Origin: Candidatus Acididesulfobacter guangdongensis
GTDB taxonomy: Bacteria > SZUA-79 > Acidulodesulfobacterales > Acidulodesulfobacteraceae
Reading direction: 5' to 3'
DNA: 64,000 nt
Assembly: GCA_004195045.1 (NCBI GenBank)
Contig: SGBC01000004.1
Coordinates: 154,631 to 218,630, forward strand
Positions 1 through 7,181 of this stretch are shown here, piece after piece. The translations under genes were made by a program, and so were the position numbers. Position 1 is the first letter of the stretch. Every line of letters begins with the position of its first letter. The notes under the pieces were generated by a model, which had not been told where the DNA came from, ran no database searches, and saw nothing but the letters and a program-made list of their open reading frames with translations.

Positions 1-1200
1 TATTACTACCGTGCCGGGTTTGTAAATTAAGTCATGTCCGCACCCGTTTTCTTGTTTTGACGATATATTTAATGGCATATTGTCTTTACTGTTGCCGCTG
101 TTTTGAGTAAATATATTATTGCAATTATTTTTTTTGGCTGATATTTCATTTATTTTGTCAGGCAGTAATTCTGATGACAGTTTATTGTATATTATCTGTT
201 GATTTGTATTTAAATCTTCGTTTAAAAATTCGCAATAATTGTGTTTTGGTTTAATATATATTATTTTTAAATTATCTTTATCTATATTTTCGTTATTTTC
301 GCCGCACATTTTTAATTGTTCTTTTATTATTATAAGATTAGCTTTTATAATTTTTATCGTTTTTTTTTCAAAAATAAAATATGCGTTATCGGATTGAGAG
401 AATGTTCTGATTTTAGAATAAATCAAATCTGGCTCGTCAAGTTTAAAATTAATTTTTTTAGTTTCGTTATCTATTTTATCTGTTACGGTTAAATATTGCC
501 TGTAATCTTTTCGGTATAGTATTGAACCGGATTGGGGCGAAGCGTAGGTAAAAATTTTTTTATATTTTTTATTTAAATGGATATCATCTATAGCGTGAAT
601 GAAACTCAGCGTTTTTACTATATCAGACAAAATATACGCACCTTCCTTTGAAACTTTAGAGTACAATTCGTTAAAGTATTCATCTTTAGCAATCGGAATT
701 TTCATCTGAGCCATAATCGGACCTGTATCCATTCTTTCGTCTAATGCCATTATAGAAATCCCTGTAAATTTAAGATTTTCAAGTATGGCGTAATGGATTG
801 GACTGGGACCCCTCAGGTCAGGCAGAATAGAAGGGTGGAGATTTATAGCGCCGTATAATGGTATATTTAGAATCTTTTCAGGTAGAATCAGACCGTAAGC
901 AACAACAATAATTAAATCCGGTTTGATATCCGCAAGATAATCTATTTCATCTCCATTATTCTTAAGGGTTTTAGGAGTTCTTACCGGTATATCGTATTTT
1001 TCGCTTATAATACTGACGGGAGATTTTATATATTGGGATTTTTTTGCGTTCCATGTTTCAGGTTTTGTATATACGCACTGTAATTCAATAATATTCTTTT
1101 TTGTTAATTCAATTATAGATATTAAGGAATTTGCTGCAATTTCAGGAGTTCCCATAAAAACAACCTTCATGGGCTTAATATTATTAATATTATAATCCAT
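1..1200 (-). CDS. fmt: methionyl-tRNA formyltransferase, C-terminus cut by window edge
   Basis: Formylates initiator Met-tRNA with 10-formyltetrahydrofolate in the cytoplasm. The minus-strand frame stays open from 1200 to the left edge, so the end of the gene is missing. It shows the MKVVFMGTPE opening and the catalytic residues N120, H122 (in INLHPSILP) and D158 (in MDTGPI). The start at 1200 lies one base after the def stop, as expected for a translationally coupled pair; family proteins usually begin at the motif itself, so the ATG at 1170 is a real alternative. The C-terminal domain carries an Asn/Lys-rich stretch unusual for the family. Confidence 0.93.
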   Translation of the reverse strand, partial: MDYNINNIKPMKVVFMGTPEIAANSLISIIELTKKNIIELQCVYTKPETWNAKKSQYIKSPVSIISEKYDIPVRTPKTLKNNGDEIDYLADIKPDLIIVVAYGLILPEKILNIPLYGAINLHPSILPDLRGPSPIHYAILENLKFTGISIMALDERMDTGPIMAQMKIPIAKDEYFNELYSKVSKEGAYILSDIVKTLSFIHAIDDIHLNKKYKKIFTYASPQSGSILYRKDYRQYLTVTDKIDNETKKINFKLDEPDLIYSKIRTFSQSDNAYFIFEKKTIKIIKANLIIIKEQLKMCGENNENIDKDNLKIIYIKPKHNYCEFLNEDLNTNQQIIYNKLSSELLPDKINEISAKKNNCNNIFTQNSGNSKDNMPLNISSKQENGCGHDLIYKPGTVVI

Positions 1201-1201
1201 A

Positions 1202-1765
1202 CTAATGCGCTTTTTCTTCAAATTTTAATTTTTTAAGTTTTGCGTTATACAATGTTCTTTTAAGAGGAGAGGCTTTATCAATAAAAAGAACGCCGTCAAG
1301 ATGGTCAATTTCATGTTGAAAAGCTATGGATAATATACCTTCGGATTCTGTAATAAATTCTTTTCCGTCTAATCCTACGGCTCTTACTTTAATGTTTTTA
1401 GATCTTTCAATATCTGCATTGAATCCCGGTATAGACAGGCATCCCTCTTCGTGAATAATTTTACCTTCTCTGTATATTATTTCAGGATTAATTGCAATTA
1501 TAAGATTTTTATTCAGAAAGAGAATATCTCTGTCTTTTAAAAAATTTTCGCAATTTGCATCAAGTTTTTTACCGACATCGATTGCAATTATCCTTTTGTT
1601 TATTCCTACCTGCGTTGCTGCAAGACCAACCCCTTCAGCTTTATACATCGTATATGCTATATCTTTTGCCAGTTCTTCTATGCTTTTGAGTTCGTCCTTG
1701 GTTACGTTCTGAGCCTTTATCCTGAGTTTCGGGTCGGGATATTGTAAAATATTAAAAAATTTCAT
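1202..1765 (-). CDS. def: peptide deformylase
   Basis: Removes the N-formyl group from nascent proteins; a cytoplasmic metalloenzyme. All three family motifs are present: GVGLAATQ (45-52), EEGCLS with the metal-binding Cys109, and QHEIDH (150-155) with the two metal-binding histidines and catalytic Glu. At 187 residues it is slightly longer than the usual 165-180; the extra length is in the loop around residues 67-90. It is the first gene of a def-fmt operon, the standard pairing of the two formyl-cycle enzymes, with one base between def and fmt. Confidence 0.97.
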   Translation of the reverse strand: MKFFNILQYPDPKLRIKAQNVTKDELKSIEELAKDIAYTMYKAEGVGLAATQVGINKRIIAIDVGKKLDANCENFLKDRDILFLNKNLIIAINPEIIYREGKIIHEEGCLSIPGFNADIERSKNIKVRAVGLDGKEFITESEGILSIAFQHEIDHLDGVLFIDKASPLKRTLYNAKLKKLKFEEKAH

Positions 1766-2099
1766 AATTAAATTATTGTTTTTTTACTCGGCTATTTATT
1801 ATTTCAGCTTTATTCTATCTAATTTTGCTTTATTTTTATCTATTTATCTATGTTTGTTTTTAGTGCTTGTTTTAAATTATTTCTATTTTTTTATTTTTAT
1901 GTTCTATTTATAGCTATACTATTATTCTGGACAATTTTTGTGTTCTACGTTTTTGCAGTTTTACACAGTTCTAATATATAGCATTATTGCATTACATACC
2001 TATTGTATGTCTTATATTATTATTATATCATAATCTTAGAAAACTATATGCTTCGCTTTATATATTATTTACATTTCGTTTTATAGCATAAGTCTTAAG
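1766..2099. other. intergenic, A/T-rich
   Basis: Spacer of 334 bases with T-rich runs near 1840-1920. It must hold the def-fmt promoter (minus strand) and the 3' end of the secreted-protein gene. I see no RNA gene or clear terminator. Confidence 0.5.
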
Positions 2100-2690
2100 C
2101 TAATCGTTTAGATTAAACTTTTTTTGATAAATAACCAATCCGTGTAATGTCAGCGGAAAATTATATAAATGCTGAGTCGCAGCATTAGGCAATTTTTTAG
2201 AGACTGACTTAGGCGGCACTTTTAAAGCTGCAAATCCCGCCGGTATTTTTTTTCTTTTAACTCTAAGCAGCGGACCGTGTTTCAATGGTGCCGGTATTCT
2301 AGTCTGTCTTGTAATTTTAAAAATATTGTTTAAATGTTTAGAATTAAACCATATTCCTTCATTCCAATAATAATATTGTTTAGTTTTAGCGTAATAATAG
2401 TACACCTTTTGATTCTTTTTATCTATATAACCTTTAAGGTCAGATGAAAGATTTAAAATGACATATTTTTTGTTCTCGGCATAATACTTTTTGTTTAACT
2501 TACCGCCTATATTTTTAGTACCGTTGTTATTTTTAATAGAAGCGTAGGACAGAGCATATGCAGAATTAAATAATGCGAAAGAAAAAATAAATATAAAAGC
2601 TGTACCCGTTAAAAGCTGGAAAATTGAAAAACTTTTATTTTTAAGCATTATACACCTGTTTAAAGTTTTAATTAATTTTATTATCATCAA
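2100..2690 (-). CDS. secreted protein of unknown function, Tyr-rich
   Basis: Not recognised. The N-terminus has a hydrophobic export signal (about residues 22-46, ending SAYALS), so the product is probably periplasmic or outer-membrane associated. The mature part is basic and contains a tyrosine cluster (KVYYYYAKTKQYYYWNEG, about 95-112) resembling the Y/W-rich stretch of the lipoprotein at 27012-27740. The longest frame starts at 2690; Met15 (2648), immediately before LKNKSFSIFQ, gives a more normal signal peptide and may be the true start. It stands alone, convergent with nothing. Confidence 0.6.
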   Translation of the reverse strand: MMIIKLIKTLNRCIMLKNKSFSIFQLLTGTAFIFIFSFALFNSAYALSYASIKNNNGTKNIGGKLNKKYYAENKKYVILNLSSDLKGYIDKKNQKVYYYYAKTKQYYYWNEGIWFNSKHLNNIFKITRQTRIPAPLKHGPLLRVKRKKIPAGFAALKVPPKSVSKKLPNAATQHLYNFPLTLHGLVIYQKKFNLND

Positions 2691-3010
2691 TTTTGACTGT
2701 CGTTATTTGACTATATTATATTATAAATTATTAAAAATCAATTTTTAATTGAAATTTTTAGTATGATATATAAATGAAATATTTCGATTCAGAATTTATT
2801 TATTTTAATTTTTAATATTGTTTTTTTAAAGAAATAATGTTAACATATAGAAAAATGTATTATTTGTGACCATTACATCTGTTATTATTGGTTATTATGC
2901 TATTTGGTTAATGTTGTATGATATGATATGAGATAACATCGTATGATATATGTTATGGTTTTAAAATTAAAACAGTTAAATATAGTTTAAAATATTAATA
3001 AGGAGACAAA
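2691..3010. other. intergenic with short GTATGATAT repeats
   Basis: Divergent spacer of 320 bases between the secreted-protein gene and the disulfide oxidoreductase gene. GTATGATAT-like words recur around 2919-2955. No gene is visible. Confidence 0.45.
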
Positions 3011-3661
3011 ATGGCTCTTTTATCTAAAGAAGATGCTGCGTATCTTAAAAAAGATTTTTCTGAAAAATTAAAAGAAAACATTAAAATAATTTTTTTTAAA
3101 TCTGAAGATGCCTGCTTGTATTGCAACGAAACAAGGGAGATACTTACTGAATTGTCGTCGCTCAGCGATAAAATTTCTCTCATCGAATATGATTTTGACA
3201 AAGATAAAGATGCAGTTAAGACATATGCGGTTAAAAGAACTCCTGCTATTATTATTGCAGGAGACGATAAAGATTACGGCATAAGATTTTACGGAATGCC
3301 GGCAGGTCATGAGTTTACGACCATAATAACGGCTATAAAAAACGTATCAAATAAAACTGCCAATCTGAGTGAAAATACTTTGACTAAGCTCAAGGAAATA
3401 ATAAAGCCGTTTAACATACAAGTTTTTATAACACCTACCTGACCTCATTGTCCGCCGGCGGCGGTTCTCGCATACGCATTTGCAATGGTAAACGATTATA
3501 TTACCGCAGAAGTAATAGAGGTTCAGGAGTTTGTTAATTTAGCAGACAAATATGAGGTCAGCAGCGTACCTAAGACGGTTATGAATGATAACGGAGAGGT
3601 TTTAGGGGCTGTTCCTGAAAGTATTTTTTTGAGTAAAGCTATGGAATCATATAACTCATAA
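3011..3661 (+). CDS. protein disulfide oxidoreductase (two thioredoxin-fold domains), probable selenoprotein read through UGA at 3440-3442
   Basis: The first frame ends after 143 codons at TGA (3440-3442), but the same frame continues 73 codons to TAA at 3659-3661 and the join is seamless. Residues 140-149 read FITPT-U-PHCP, where PDO/glutaredoxin-like proteins have TPTCPYCPP. The N-terminal domain has CLYC (Cys35, Cys38) and a cis-Pro in RTPAI (78); the C-terminal domain has U144-P-H-C147 and a cis-Pro in SSVPKT (187). The total of 216 residues matches archaeal-type PDOs of about 225. These proteins catalyse dithiol-disulfide exchange, with the C-terminal motif as main active site. Start chosen at 3011 behind AAGGAGAC. 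A TGT/TGC to TGA mutation in a dying gene is the alternative, but the downstream half shows no other damage. Confidence 0.8.
3440..3487 (+). promoter_or_regulatory. candidate bacterial SECIS hairpin
   Basis: Directly after the UGA, CCGCC (3452-3456) pairs with GGCGG (3460-3464) around a GGC loop. CATTG (3446-3450) can also pair with CAATG (3483-3487) as an outer stem. A short GC stem with a G at the start of the loop, 10-15 nt after UGA, is the type of element SelB recognises. It is an island of GC in an A/T-rich gene, though it also encodes the conserved PPAA. Confidence 0.5.
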
Positions 3662-3733
3662 TGCAATATAATACAACGAAATATAAAATTAAATATAATA
3701 TGTGCGGCAGGTCTGTGTTTGCTGCGTCTTATA

Positions 3734-3935
3734 CCTTAATCCTGCAATAGAAAATATTTATGCATTTCTTTGCTCGGTTAAGCAAAATATAACTTTCTAT
3801 TGCAGAAATATAAGGAAAAGGTGTCAGATTTTATTTTTTTGCATATGGAATAGTTCAATTAACAAAGAAAATATTTGCAAAAAAATTAATCTGACACCTT
3901 TTCCGAGCAGATAACTTTCTATTGCAGGATTAAGG
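3734..3935. mobile_element. miniature inverted-repeat element B, copy 1, interrupted
   Basis: Begins CCTTAATCCTGCAATAGAAA and ends with its inverse. The intact relative at 9876-9955 is 80 bp, whereas this copy is 202 bp because another element sits inside it. It encodes nothing and resembles a MITE or REP-like unit. Confidence 0.75.
3806..3910. mobile_element. nested 105-bp insertion inside element B
   Basis: Contains a perfect 17-bp inverted repeat, GGAAAAGGTGTCAGATT (3814-3830) and its complement (3888-3904). The segment is flanked by the identical 17-mer ATAACTTTCTATTGCAG at 3789-3805 and 3911-3927, which occurs once in the intact copy, as a target duplication would. The AAGGTGTCAGATT end is reminiscent of REP/RAYT-type units. 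Confidence 0.65.
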
Positions 3936-3969
3936 TTATAGTGCCGTGCAGATTATATTTAATTTAATG

Positions 3970-3978
3970 TGGTATAAT
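3970..3978 (+). promoter_or_regulatory. extended -10 promoter TGGTATAAT
   Basis: A TGN-TATAAT extended -10 ends 10 bases before the ATG at 3989 with no Shine-Dalgarno sequence between, which suggests a leaderless or nearly leaderless transcript. Confidence 0.5.
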
Positions 3979-3988
3979 ATATAATATT

Positions 3989-4675
3989 ATGCAGCCAAAA
4001 TTACACAGTTATTGTATTGATAAGACTATAAGCGTTTTATATAATGACTCGAAGTTTGATGTTATCAATAAACTATTCGATTGCAAGATATCTCCGCTGG
4101 GTTTTGACGAGCGTATCCTGCTAATGCAGAGGGGTTCTTATATAATTGACAGGCTTGCGATTAAAAAGTTCAGGGTTCACTGGTTTGGAGGACATTATCT
4201 TTATCCTCACTCTCATGCAGGCTATGTCAGGGGATTCTCAGACGCGGGGACAAAATGCGCGCAGCTTTTTAATATTGCCGTTTCTTCGTGGAAAAAAGGA
4301 AATATTAAAAGTTCATTTATTGCATTGGGCGGCGCTACTCATCTAGTGCAGGATTTGTGCATTCCGTTTCATACTACAAATCTCGCATTGAAAAAACATA
4401 TTCATTTCGAAAGATGGATGTCGGCAAATTATCTTGATTTATCTATCGGGCTTGAGAACGGTACGTATAAATTTGAATCTTTAAAAGGACATTATAATGA
4501 CCAGTCGGCTTTCGGATGGGTTGACTACAATGCTCATAATTCTTCAAAATATTTGCCAGAGCTGCTTTATGCATCAAAGTCGGCCGACTATTTTAAATCT
4601 TTAAATATAATTTTACCTCAGGCAATCAAAACATCTGCCGGTTTTCTTAAATTATTTGCCAAAAAAGTTTCGTGA
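3989..4675 (+). CDS. zinc-dependent phospholipase C-like protein
   Basis: Resembles the phospholipase C / P1-nuclease fold, in which a tri-zinc site is built from His and Asp residues. The visible core is GGATHLVQDLCIPFHTTN (about 111-128), matching the family pattern H-x3-D-x4-P-x-H; further candidate zinc histidines lie in WFGGHY, YPHSHAG and HIHFERWM. No signal peptide is seen, unlike secreted bacterial toxins of the family, and 228 residues is near the length of the catalytic domain alone. Substrate unknown. It has its own promoter and is flanked by two different repeat elements. Confidence 0.65.
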   Translation: MQPKLHSYCIDKTISVLYNDSKFDVINKLFDCKISPLGFDERILLMQRGSYIIDRLAIKKFRVHWFGGHYLYPHSHAGYVRGFSDAGTKCAQLFNIAVSSWKKGNIKSSFIALGGATHLVQDLCIPFHTTNLALKKHIHFERWMSANYLDLSIGLENGTYKFESLKGHYNDQSAFGWVDYNAHNSSKYLPELLYASKSADYFKSLNIILPQAIKTSAGFLKLFAKKVS

Positions 4676-4746
4676 TCCGTAAACATTAGCGAACGCGGCG
4701 CTATTTATTTATTGCGCATACTATTATACACTGCGTTGCAAATATC

Positions 4747-4907
4747 TAACCCAACTTTACCGCTTTTATGATTCTAAAATTATAACCCATTAATATTGTT
4801 ATATTTTATTTTTTATTCAGTAGCCCGTAGACATTTTTATTGCCCCATGAATATAGTAATATCAATGTGTTGTTGATAGCTGCTGATAATTATGATGAAG
4901 TTTGGCT
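4747..4907. mobile_element. dispersed repeat A, copy 1 (MITE-like)
   Basis: A 161-bp non-coding unit with imperfect terminal inverted repeats (TAACCCAACTTTACC at the left; the complement of the right end reads TAGCCAAACTTCATC). Its core, with CTAAAATTATAACCCATTAA and a block around 4829-4870, recurs almost unchanged at 45701-45850. Confidence 0.7.
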
Positions 4908-4940
4908 AAAAATAAACTTTATTGTTTTAATTACTTAGGT

Positions 4941-6266
4941 TTATAATTTTTTTCTCAGGTCTTTGACTCTTTTAGATTTTCCCTGGCTTCTTTCCAATGT
5001 TTTTGGAGGAACTATTGTAACTTTTGATTTTACCCCGATAAGTTCATGAATTTTATACTGGAGCATAGCCGATATCTCTTCTAATTTTTTATCGCCCATA
5101 TTGTATATTTCAGATTTGGCTTCGACAAGAATATTAATTTTATCCAACAGATTGTCCGTATACAGTTCAATCAGGTAAACAGGCTCTAAAAAATCAAAAC
5201 TGAACACGGCTGATTCAATTTGCGACGGAAACACATTTACACCTTTGATTATAACCATATCGTCCGTTCTGCCTTTAATTTTTTTCATTCTTACAAAAGT
5301 TCTTCCGCATTTGCATTTTTCTCTGTTTAGACTCGTAATATCGCGGGTTCTGTATCTTATTAAAGGCATAGCTTCCTGATTTAAGTTTGTCAGAACCAAC
5401 TCTCCAAGCTCTCCTTCGGGAAGAACGTCGCCTGTTTTGGGGTCTATTATTTCAGGATAAAAATTGTCTTCATTGATATGCAATCCGTTTTTGTATTCAC
5501 ATTCATAGGCAACACCGGGACCTAAAAGTTCACTTAAACCATAGATATCATATGCGTCAATATTAAGCATACCTTCAATTTTCAGTCTTAATTCATTAGA
5601 CCACGGTTCAGCGCCGAATATACCTTTTTTTAATTTTAACTTTGAGGTATCTTTGATATATTTAGGGAGTTCTTCGGATAAAAAAAGTGCGTATGACGGT
5701 GTGCAAAATAAAACTGTAACGCCGAGATCGTTCATCATAGCAAATTGTCTTTCGGTAAATCCGCTTGACATCGGCACTAACGTCATTCCGATATTTTCGG
5801 CTCCGTAATGAAAGCCGAGTCCTCCGGTAAACAAACCGTAGCCGAAAGCATTTTGCGCAATATCGTTTTTATTTAATCCGCAGGCGTAAAAGACCCTTGA
5901 CATTAAATCTGCCCATACTTTTATATCTTTTTTAGTATAAGATACAATAATCGGTTTTGCCGTAGTTCCTGAAGAAGCATGTATTCTTATTATTTTATCT
6001 AAATTGGACGAAAATAGTCCGAATGGATAATTATTTACAAGATCGCTTTTTAAAGTAAAAGGGATATTTTTTAGATCTTTAGTACTTCTAATTAAATCTA
6101 TATTAACTCCTGCCTTATCAAATTGTTCTTTATAAAAAGGTACGTTTTTGTAAACATATTTTAATGTTTTGTTTAATCTTTCAAGTATTAGTACATTTAG
6201 ATCGTCTGAAGGCATTGTTTCTAATTTTTCTTCAAAATAGTTTATCTGAATACTTTTTTTGTTCAT
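4941..6266 (-). CDS. paaK: phenylacetate-CoA ligase family protein
   Basis: Adenylate-forming ligase that joins an aryl acetate to CoA using ATP. The phosphate loop ASSGTTAKPI is at 97-106; YGLSELLGPG and RYRTRDI mark the adenylation core. At 441 residues it has the family's normal length. It follows iorA-iorB in the same direction (291-base gap), so it likely activates the aryl acetates arising from aryl pyruvates, or works in reverse with aryl-CoA for energy gain, as proposed for anaerobes that ferment aromatic amino acids. Substrate preference (phenylacetate, indoleacetate, hydroxyphenylacetate) cannot be read from sequence. Confidence 0.88.
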   Translation of the reverse strand: MNKKSIQINYFEEKLETMPSDDLNVLILERLNKTLKYVYKNVPFYKEQFDKAGVNIDLIRSTKDLKNIPFTLKSDLVNNYPFGLFSSNLDKIIRIHASSGTTAKPIIVSYTKKDIKVWADLMSRVFYACGLNKNDIAQNAFGYGLFTGGLGFHYGAENIGMTLVPMSSGFTERQFAMMNDLGVTVLFCTPSYALFLSEELPKYIKDTSKLKLKKGIFGAEPWSNELRLKIEGMLNIDAYDIYGLSELLGPGVAYECEYKNGLHINEDNFYPEIIDPKTGDVLPEGELGELVLTNLNQEAMPLIRYRTRDITSLNREKCKCGRTFVRMKKIKGRTDDMVIIKGVNVFPSQIESAVFSFDFLEPVYLIELYTDNLLDKINILVEAKSEIYNMGDKKLEEISAMLQYKIHELIGVKSKVTIVPPKTLERSQGKSKRVKDLRKKL

Positions 6267-6381
6267 AAATATACTGTCCTTTAAAAAATAATTATAATAT
6301 TATGATTATGATGATATTACAGTTAATATTTAAACGGTTAATATACAAAAATAAATTGCGTATTAAAAAATATAATGTAAA

Positions 6382-6521
6382 ATACTATATAATTTATTAC
6401 AAATTTACTGACGATTCTCTATAATTTAATATAAACATACTTAAATGTTCTATGATATAGTATAAATTATAAATATAGCACAATTAAGCTAACATACTAT
6501 ATAGTTTAATACAAATTTAAT
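6382..6521. repeat. 26-bp direct repeat in the paaK leader
   Basis: ATACTATATAATTTATTACA with its TTTA tail at 6382-6407 recurs at 6496-6521 with two differences. It lies in the 291-base spacer between iorB and paaK and could be paired regulator sites or simple A/T drift. Confidence 0.4.
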
Positions 6522-6557
6522 ATAAAATACAATAAAAATAAAATTATTATCAAACAG

Positions 6558-7151
6558 TCAGGCTGAAATTTTACGTCCGAGCAAAAATGCCTTTTCATTT
6601 ATATCTATTGTGTTAGCCGGCACATTTTCCTTAAGAATATTAAGCCATGTCTGTTCCTGTATATAAGTAAATTGCGAAGATGCTCCGATAAGGATGGTAT
6701 TGGCGACTTTTATATTCCCCAATTCCTGCGCAATTTTGCCTATATCTACCGTAATTAAATCTTTAAAATTAAAATCTATTGTAATTTTATCTATAATTGA
6801 TTTAAAAGATGGCAGGCTCACAGGATTTGCAGAAGACCTTCTGATATATTTTCCGATTGAAGCAGTTATTATTTTTGTTTTTTCACTTGCATAATCTATA
6901 TATCTAAGAGTTTCATATAAATCAAAAGATAATATTATATCTGCAGTGTGTAAAGGTATTAAAGGAGTAAAAATTTTATTGCCGTATCTTAAATGCGTTG
7001 ATACTGAGCCTCCTCTCTGAGACATACCGTGCACTTCCGAGGTTTTAACGTCGTAGTTTTCATAAAAAGCGCTCAGACTTATTATTTTACCGGATAGGAC
7101 GACGCCTTGCCCTCCTATTCCGCAAATCAAAATACTTTGATTAGTTTCCAT
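6558..7151 (-). CDS. iorB: indolepyruvate:ferredoxin oxidoreductase, beta subunit
   Basis: Gamma-type domain of the 2-oxoacid:ferredoxin oxidoreductase superfamily. GIGGQGVVLSGKIIS (11-25) and EVHGMSQRGGSVSTH (about 39-53) are the family signatures. With IorA it oxidatively decarboxylates aryl pyruvates to aryl-acetyl-CoA while reducing ferredoxin. The 197-residue length is typical. It lies 30 bases after iorA in the same operon. A cytoplasmic, oxygen-sensitive enzyme, consistent with anaerobic life. Confidence 0.93.
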   Translation of the reverse strand: METNQSILICGIGGQGVVLSGKIISLSAFYENYDVKTSEVHGMSQRGGSVSTHLRYGNKIFTPLIPLHTADIILSFDLYETLRYIDYASEKTKIITASIGKYIRRSSANPVSLPSFKSIIDKITIDFNFKDLITVDIGKIAQELGNIKVANTILIGASSQFTYIQEQTWLNILKENVPANTIDINEKAFLLGRKISA

Positions 7152-7181
7152 ACGTTATATTTTTATTTTTAAATATTATTT

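Noticed and set aside
3702-3914. 70-codon plus-strand frame
   Set aside because: Lies entirely over the nested repeat elements; no ribosome site; a similar frame appears over the second copy at 9808-9993.
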